58,200 nucleotides of DNA from Sphingomonas sp. Leaf208 (GTDB taxonomy: Bacteria > Pseudomonadota > Alphaproteobacteria > Sphingomonadales > Sphingomonadaceae), in NCBI RefSeq assembly GCF_001421415.1, contig NZ_LMKH01000038.1:1-58200 (forward strand), written 5' to 3'. The translations under genes were made by a program, and so were the position numbers. Below the pieces are notes generated by a model that was given only the letters and a program-made list of their open reading frames with translations, ran no database searches and was not told where the DNA came from. The stretch's first letter is position 1. Each line of letters starts with the position of its first letter. This document shows, piece after piece, positions 53,471-58,200 of this stretch.

Positions 53471-54120
53471 TGGGACGCAAGATCTGGATCAATTATTAGC
53501 GAACCATCATTGAATGATACCCGCTCCACCCCCTCCAGTACATCGGTCCCATCCGGTCCTGTGACAACAAAGGCACCGTCCTTTTGCGAAACCGAATAAG
53601 AACGAAACAATCCATCAAAATGTGCCGTATCAAGACCAAACCCGCCATAAATTGCGTCATTACCCTTTCCGCCATAAATTAGATCACTACCAGCACCACC
53701 GTCAATCTCATCATCGCCATCTCCACCTCTTATTGTATCGTCACCGTCGAAAGAGTATATTCTATCGTTAAAGGCGCCGCCTTCAATGATGTCAGACTCT
53801 GAAAAAACCGAGGAAAAGAATGGTATATACTCGCCATTACTTATATAACTCGTAAAGTCTTTCGCTGAAAGAGATAAACTTTTTAACGAAAATGACAGAC
53901 TGCCATTTTTGAACTCGTCTAAACTTGTTATAGTTCCTTCGATAGGAAGATTATCACTATCATATACAAGACCATTTCCCTTCACATCATCCAAGAAGTT
54001 AGAGAATATTATGGATAGAGAGCTTGAACTAGCGTCCTTTATCTCATATGCTAATGATGATGCTATAGCGGCCTCAAAGATATCGAGACTTCCGGCAATG
54101 CCGGCGGTTAATATAGCCAT
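52738..54120 (-). CDS. RTX-like protein with DUF4214 C-terminal half
   Basis: This 460-residue protein has an AT-rich, Ser-rich N-terminal part (to about 110) of unknown kind. A short RTX calcium-repeat block (for example GGDGDDEIDGGAGSDLIYGGKGND) lies at about 132-165. Two to three DUF4214-like units with FAGRKPD, YRNTLDREAD and FSQSQEHYNY cover the last 240 residues. No catalytic domain is seen. The C-terminal half is nearly the same as that of the 55.0 kb gene on the other strand. It probably leaves the cell by a type I route. Codon use changes along the gene. Confidence 0.75.
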   Translation of the reverse strand: MAILTAGIAGSLDIFEAAIASSLAYEIKDASSSSLSIIFSNFLDDVKGNGLVYDSDNLPIEGTITSLDEFKNGSLSFSLKSLSLSAKDFTSYISNGEYIPFFSSVFSESDIIEGGAFNDRIYSFDGDDTIRGGDGDDEIDGGAGSDLIYGGKGNDAIYGGFGLDTAHFDGLFRSYSVSQKDGAFVVTGPDGTDVLEGVERVSFNDGSLIIDPDLASHAPAAQILRLYDAVLQRQPDQIGLDFYTRILEHNDVSITVVASDLMNSAEFGTKTGALSNGAFVDYVYQHSLGRLPDADGKAYYTNLLDKGESRVDLMISFSESTEHIYLTAHAVAEKYFNTDSSYQAVALLYDSFAGRKPDVGGLTYYAELLKSGSLTLAQAANDFAESNEFTQATLGLSNGQLVDYMYRNTLDREADAGGKTYYTTALDNGFSKASLLLDFSQSQEHYNYLASSIIGGIEAV

Positions 54121-54197
54121 TTCAAGTCCCTGAATACTGCAAAAAATGATTTGAATAGATAACCGGTATTTATTAACGGATTACAAATGGTGTGATG

Positions 54198-54520
54198 GGT
54201 CGGTGTCTGAGCTCAAAATCTAATCAGGCTATCGATTTGAGGAGGGCTTCCTGATTCACAGAGCGCATGACGATGGAGGCGTTAGATGGCGTTGCTCTCG
54301 TTATCGGACGAGGCATGGAAGGCGATCGAGCCGCATTTGCCGAAGAACCAGCCCACACCTGTCGGGGCGATGACCGACGGGTGATTTCGGGCATTATTCA
54401 CGTGCTAACGGTCGGCTGCCGGTGGTGCGACTGCCCAGTGGACTACGGTCCGTCGACGACGATCTATAATCGCTGGTCGCAGCGGAGGTGCGGCGCGAGC
54501 ACCTTAATGCAGGCACGCAG
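54198..54520 (+). pseudogene. IS5-family transposase remnant (copy 1)
   Basis: The start ATG 54285 reads MALLSLSDEAWKAIEPHLPKNQP, the beginning of an IS5-type transposase. A frameshift follows at about 54,360, after which RRVISGIIHVLTVGCRWCDCP continues in another frame. Homology to copy 2 begins upstream near 54,205 and ends around 54,505, so it is a truncated copy. It matches the copy at 57.7 kb in the same orientation. Confidence 0.75.
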
Positions 54521-54596
54521 CTGCATCTCCTCCCTCGGGATGAGGCCGGCCTTGATCGCGGATTAGTGGAGACGGGCTAGATCGTGACCAAACTCT

Positions 54597-54794
54597 CTCC
54601 ATATCGTGCTCGCCAGGGTGCGCGCGCGGAGCAAGATTGCCTTAAACGTAAGCTCAAAAGACATTGCGGCAAGGTGAGTATAAGGAAGCCGGACCGTCAG
54701 CGCTCTTGAAAGAGGGCGATACGCCGCAACAATCGATGTGATTGAACGGATGGCGTTTGCGTTAGACGTCGATCCTGCGGTACCTCGCTAGGCA
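54597..54794 (+). pseudogene. XRE-type helix-turn-helix regulator relic
   Basis: In the frame of base 54,609 the translation reads LARVRARSK ... KDIAAR, then two stops (54,675 and 54,681), then RTVSALERGRY and IDVIERMAFALDVDPAV. This order matches an XRE DNA-binding domain. It is broken by the two stops, so it is a dead gene. It lies directly after IS5 copy 1. Confidence 0.5.
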
Positions 54795-55047
54795 ATACTT
54801 TTGAACGCACATAGCGGCGTGTGCTCCTGCGTGCAGTCAAAAATGGTTTCGCTGCCTATCAGGTCTCTGGTTCGAGTTCGCTCTACCTTCGCGGAAATAT
54901 CGCAGCTGAGATCGATCCACTTACAATCGATGCGATCCAACACGCGGTGGTAATTCAGCTTTGTACGGAAATTTTCCCAACGCCTGCCATTACCTGATAC
55001 TCTCTAGTATCGGTAATTTTTGATGCCGTCAGTTTGCCGGGGGGCTT
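54795..55047. other. Region ahead of the metalloprotease-RTX gene
   Basis: No gene is seen. It should carry the promoter of the following gene. A G6 run precedes the ATG at 55048. Confidence 0.35.
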
Positions 55048-57669
55048 ATGGTTCAGGTTCGCGATTTTACTGCCTTGCTGTCGGGTAGCTCGGTGGTTGG
55101 AAAAATCGGCACTGGCGCCTTTGTCAGCTACTCCTTTACCACCAGCGTACCCACCTATCTGCAGGGAGTTTATTCATCCGAAGCGCTGGCTAGCTTCCGT
55201 GTCTTTTCCGACGCTGAGAAGGCTGCGTCTCGTCAAGCGCTGTCTGCATGGGCCGCGGTGTCCGGAATTAGCTTTCTCGAAGTGGCGGCGGGTGACGGCG
55301 ACCTGAAGTTTGGCAACTACAACATGCAGTTGATGAGGCCAGGATCGGGCGGTTTCGCCTACTACCCTGACAATGGAGCCGGCTACGACATTTCCAGCGA
55401 TGTCTTCATTGGTGATGGCTATGCAACTGATCAACACATCCTGCTGCACGAGATCGGCCACGCAATCGGCCTGAAACATTCGTTCGATGGCGATACGACG
55501 CTGGCCACCGATCTCGACAACTACGCCAATACAGTGATGAGCTACACCCCGGGTGGTGTGTCCGGTGACGTGCTAGGCCAACTTGATACGGACGCCATCC
55601 GCTACGTCTATGGCGATGCCAGCGCGAAGGGACGGCAGGTCGCCAGCTGGAACTGGGATGCTGCCAGCGTGACGCTTACCCAAAACGGCAGTGAACAGTC
55701 CGATACGATCAACGGTATCGGTGGCTCCGACATTATTTACGGACTGGGCGGCAACGACACGATCCTGGCGCGCGGCGGTTACAACCGCGCCTACGGCGGA
55801 GACGGCGACGATACCATCTCCGGTGCCAACGGAACTAATTACTTTGACGGCGGTATCGGAAACGACCGGCTGAATGGAGGTGACGGCGACGATACCCTCG
55901 TCGGCGGTGAGGGCGACGACACCCTTAATGCGGGTAAGGGCGTTAATTATCTCGATGGCGGTGCTGGTAAGGATGCACTGTACGGCGGTACCGGCAACGA
56001 TGTCCTGATCGGCGGCGATGGCGACGATAGCCTGTATGGCGGCGGGGGTATCGATCGGTTCTACGGCGGGGGTGGTGCCGATACTTTAAACATTACCGTA
56101 TCTGGATCACTGGACGGTTTCGTTATTGATGGTGGTGCCGGAACGGATCGAGCCTACTTCACTTTTTCTGATAATCAGGCGCGCAGCTTGTCGGCCTCCC
56201 TGCTTCATCTGAGCAGCATTGAGGCGCTGACGATCAACGCAGGCGCTGGCGACGACCGGATTGATGTCAGCGGAGTCGCCAGCATCTCGATCAGCGGTGG
56301 TGCCGGAAACGACGTGATCATCGCCGGTACTGGGACAGGTTCCGTCAGTGGCGGCGCCGGTGCAGACTTCATCACCGCCGGGTCGGGCTTCACCTTCCTG
56401 TATGGCGGGGCGGACGCGGATCGCTTTATCTTTCTTAGTGCAGCAGATTCTAACAATCGCACACAGGATCAGCTGGAAGATTTTCAGATTGGCGTCGACC
56501 TGCTCGACATTACCGGCTTCGCGCCGTCAAACGTCCGCATCCAGGCCTCGTCCGGTGGTGGCGCGTTCGTTTATGCCGACAGCGCAAGCGGCGGTTTCCA
56601 GATCTATGTACGCACCGGTATCGCGCTGTCAGACATCATCACTAGCGGACTGATGCTGAACGGCACCGGCGGTGCCGACAGGCTGGTCGGTACCGCCGGC
56701 GCCGACCAGCTTTTCGGCGGTGGCGGCAACGACGTTTTGTTCGGCGCAGCTGGCAACGACTATCTTGATGGTGGGACGGGAATCGATCGCGTCGATTATT
56801 CGGGTGTTTTCCGCACCTACGCGCCTTCCGTTGCGAGCGGTATCGCGACGCTTCACGGCTCGACGGAGGGGACCGATACACTGGTAAATATAGAATACAT
56901 CACTTTCGCCGACGGCGTGTTCACGATCGACGCCGACAGCGTTGGCGCGCAGGTCATGCGCCTTTACGACACGGTGTTTCAGCGTCAGCCCGACGCTGTC
57001 GGCTTGGACTTCTACGTCGATCGTATCGAGGATCGCGGAGCTTCCATTGCGGCCGTTGCTTCGGATTTCCTCAATAGCAGCGAGTTTCAACAAGCGACCG
57101 GCGCTCTCTCGAACGGCGCGTTTGCCGACTATGTCTACCAGAATGCTCTTGGCCGTGTAGCCGACGCAGGCGGCAAGGCCTATTATACCAACCTACTCGA
57201 TAATGGCGGGTCACGCGCTGATTTGCTGATCGGTTTCTCCGAATCAACGGAGCATCGCAGTCTCACCGCGAATACCGTGGCGCAGGGGTATTTTAATACG
57301 GACGACAACTATCAAGCAGTGGCACTGCTTTATGACAGTTTCGCTGGTCGGAAGCCCGACGCAAGCGGATTGATCTATTACGCCGAGCGCCTGAAGACAG
57401 GAACCCTCACGCTTACGCAGGCGGCCAATGATTTCGCCAGCTCTGCAGAATTTACACAGGCCACCAATGGCTTCAGTAATGGTCAGCTGGTCGACTATAT
57501 GTACCGCAATACACTTGATCGTGAAGCCGATGCAGGTGGTAAAGCTTACTACACCACCGCGTTGGACAATGGCTTCGGCAAGGGAGCGCTTTTGCTCGAG
57601 TTTTCACAGAGCCAAGAGCATTACAATTACCTTGCCGGCTCGATAATCGCCGGTATCGATGTCCTGTAA
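55048..57669 (+). CDS. M10 metalloprotease with RTX repeats and DUF4214 C-terminus
   Basis: This 873-residue protein has an N-terminal peptidase domain with zinc ligands His134, His138, His144 and Glu135 (HEIGHAIGLKH) and the Met-turn VMSY (Met164). RTX nonapeptide repeats follow (about 225-345, again about 410-460 and 540-590). The DUF4214 half (about 635-873) contains FAGRKPD, YRNTLDREAD and FSQSQEHYNY. There is no signal peptide, so export by a type I system is likely. The C-terminal half is shared with the opposite-strand gene at 52.7-54.1 kb, and the two form an inverted repeat about 3.5 kb apart. Confidence 0.88.
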   Translation: MVQVRDFTALLSGSSVVGKIGTGAFVSYSFTTSVPTYLQGVYSSEALASFRVFSDAEKAASRQALSAWAAVSGISFLEVAAGDGDLKFGNYNMQLMRPGSGGFAYYPDNGAGYDISSDVFIGDGYATDQHILLHEIGHAIGLKHSFDGDTTLATDLDNYANTVMSYTPGGVSGDVLGQLDTDAIRYVYGDASAKGRQVASWNWDAASVTLTQNGSEQSDTINGIGGSDIIYGLGGNDTILARGGYNRAYGGDGDDTISGANGTNYFDGGIGNDRLNGGDGDDTLVGGEGDDTLNAGKGVNYLDGGAGKDALYGGTGNDVLIGGDGDDSLYGGGGIDRFYGGGGADTLNITVSGSLDGFVIDGGAGTDRAYFTFSDNQARSLSASLLHLSSIEALTINAGAGDDRIDVSGVASISISGGAGNDVIIAGTGTGSVSGGAGADFITAGSGFTFLYGGADADRFIFLSAADSNNRTQDQLEDFQIGVDLLDITGFAPSNVRIQASSGGGAFVYADSASGGFQIYVRTGIALSDIITSGLMLNGTGGADRLVGTAGADQLFGGGGNDVLFGAAGNDYLDGGTGIDRVDYSGVFRTYAPSVASGIATLHGSTEGTDTLVNIEYITFADGVFTIDADSVGAQVMRLYDTVFQRQPDAVGLDFYVDRIEDRGASIAAVASDFLNSSEFQQATGALSNGAFADYVYQNALGRVADAGGKAYYTNLLDNGGSRADLLIGFSESTEHRSLTANTVAQGYFNTDDNYQAVALLYDSFAGRKPDASGLIYYAERLKTGTLTLTQAANDFASSAEFTQATNGFSNGQLVDYMYRNTLDREADAGGKAYYTTALDNGFGKGALLLEFSQSQEHYNYLAGSIIAGIDVL
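56940..57669 (+). repeat. Right arm of the long inverted repeat (DUF4214 coding)
   Basis: This is the partner of the arm at 52,738-53,470. The two arms point outward around about 3.5 kb that hold the unique N-terminal halves, IS5 copy 1 and the XRE relic. Confidence 0.6.
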
Positions 57670-57709
57670 AACCGCAGTAGGAACGGCTGCAGGCGCGCCC
57701 CACCGCTAG

Positions 57710-58200
57710 GGCTCAAACCCAATCAGGCTATTGATCTGAGGGGGGCTTCCCGACTCACAAAGCGTGTAACGATGGAGGCGGTAGATGACGTTGTTCTGGT
57801 TATCGGACGAAGCATGGAAGGCGATCGAGCCGCATTTGCCGAAGAACCAGCCCGGTGCCCGTCGGGGCGATGATCGACGGGTGATTTCAGGCATTATTCA
57901 CGTGCTGACGGTCGGCTGACGGTGGTGCGACTGCCCAGTGGACTACGGTCCGTCGACGACGACCTATAATCGCTTCAACGCTGGTCGCAGCGGAGGTTGG
58001 GCGAAATTGGCCGCTACGCTGGTCTACGCGGGCGTCGTGACAAGAAGCACGGGAATCGACAGCACGTACATCAAGATCCAACGCGCTGCATTTCGCGCAA
58101 AAGGGGGCGCTCCGCGCAAGCGATCGGGCGGTCCCGGGGTGGCTGGACCACCAAAATTCCTGCACTCACCGACGTCGTCGGTCGTACCTATGCGCTGATG
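57710..58200 (+). pseudogene. IS5-family transposase remnant (copy 2, cut by the window end)
   Basis: ATG 57785 opens MTLFWLSDEAWKAIEPHLPK and runs in frame to a TGA at about 57,917, where copy 1 has a Cys codon (TVGCRW). The frame then continues through YGPSTTTYNR, TGIDSTYIKIQRAAF and the KGGAPRK segment. A one-base deletion near 58,119 shifts the rest (GRSRGGWTTK ... TYALM is found in the other frame). It is not functional as read. The window ends inside it. Confidence 0.8.

Noticed and set aside
55700..56100. Repeats that might look like a CRISPR or satellite
   Set aside because: They are in-frame glycine-aspartate RTX nonapeptide codons and have no spacer structure.
1..58200. tRNA, rRNA or CRISPR features
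   Set aside because: No cloverleaf, rRNA segment or regularly spaced direct repeats were recognised by eye on either strand.

Overview
The window looks like a chromosomal or large-replicon segment of an alphaproteobacterium of the order Sphingomonadales, most likely Sphingomonas sensu lato. This rests on recognisable sphingan-type genes (a GelB/SpsB-like priming transferase and an AtrD/AtrB-like type I secretion pair beside it), on the TolC, Wza and barrel proteins, and on the overall gene style. It was read by eye with no database search, so family names are by motif and strain identity is not claimed.

Layout. 1-1,035: remnants of an IS66 and an IS3-family transposase. 1.2-12.9 kb: a secretion and export block. 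A TolC-like gene (-) diverges from a Wza-like lipoprotein and a beta-barrel gene (+). These converge on an apparent minus-strand operon murB-murA-ABC transporter-HlyD adaptor-Wzz/BY-kinase. 13.2-19.0 kb: a tiny membrane protein, an IS5 relic, a GelB-like priming transferase, a small membrane protein, a PilZ protein, UDP-glucose dehydrogenase and a UDP-glucuronate epimerase. 19.0-25.8 kb: two likely type I secretion substrates (a serralysin-like protease and a 256-aa protein) that share a C-terminal module, with a barrel protein, a metallophosphoesterase and small unknowns. 25.8-27.4 kb: a tyrosine recombinase with candidate recombination sites. 27.4-40.6 kb: the main heteropolysaccharide assembly block, holding a second priming transferase, a beta-helix (lyase-like) protein, two GT4 and one GT2 glycosyltransferases, Wzy, RMD, Gmd, Wzx, acyltransferase and a dTDP-rhamnose 4-epimerase-like gene. 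It is closed by a clear terminator. 40.8-46.9 kb: a second export unit (Wzy/ligase-like, Wza, Wzc, TPR). 47.2-51.9 kb: rmlCBDA and manC. 52.1-58.2 kb: mobile-element debris around two mirror-image RTX/DUF4214 genes, one carrying a metalloprotease domain.

How it works together (inference). ManC, Gmd and RMD would supply GDP-mannose and a GDP-6-deoxyhexose. RmlABCD would supply dTDP-L-rhamnose, and the 39.4-kb epimerase perhaps dTDP-6-deoxy-L-talose. Ugd and the epimerase would supply UDP-GlcA and UDP-GalA. Lipid-linked repeats would be started by one of two priming transferases, extended by three GTs, flipped by Wzx, polymerised by Wzy and exported through one of two Wza/Wzc-type systems. The type I system would secrete the RTX-like proteins. 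Classical sphingan GelK/GelL/GelQ-like transferases were not seen, so the polymer is probably not a gellan-type sphingan.

The most interesting signals are: a catalytically complete MurA/MurB pair in one operon with a type I secretion system and a BY-kinase; the shared C-terminal module of the presumed secretion substrates; a recombinase flanked by an 11-8-11 core-like site; a G10 tract inside the epimerase gene; and two RTX genes with the same C-terminal half arranged as an inverted repeat inside IS5 remnants.
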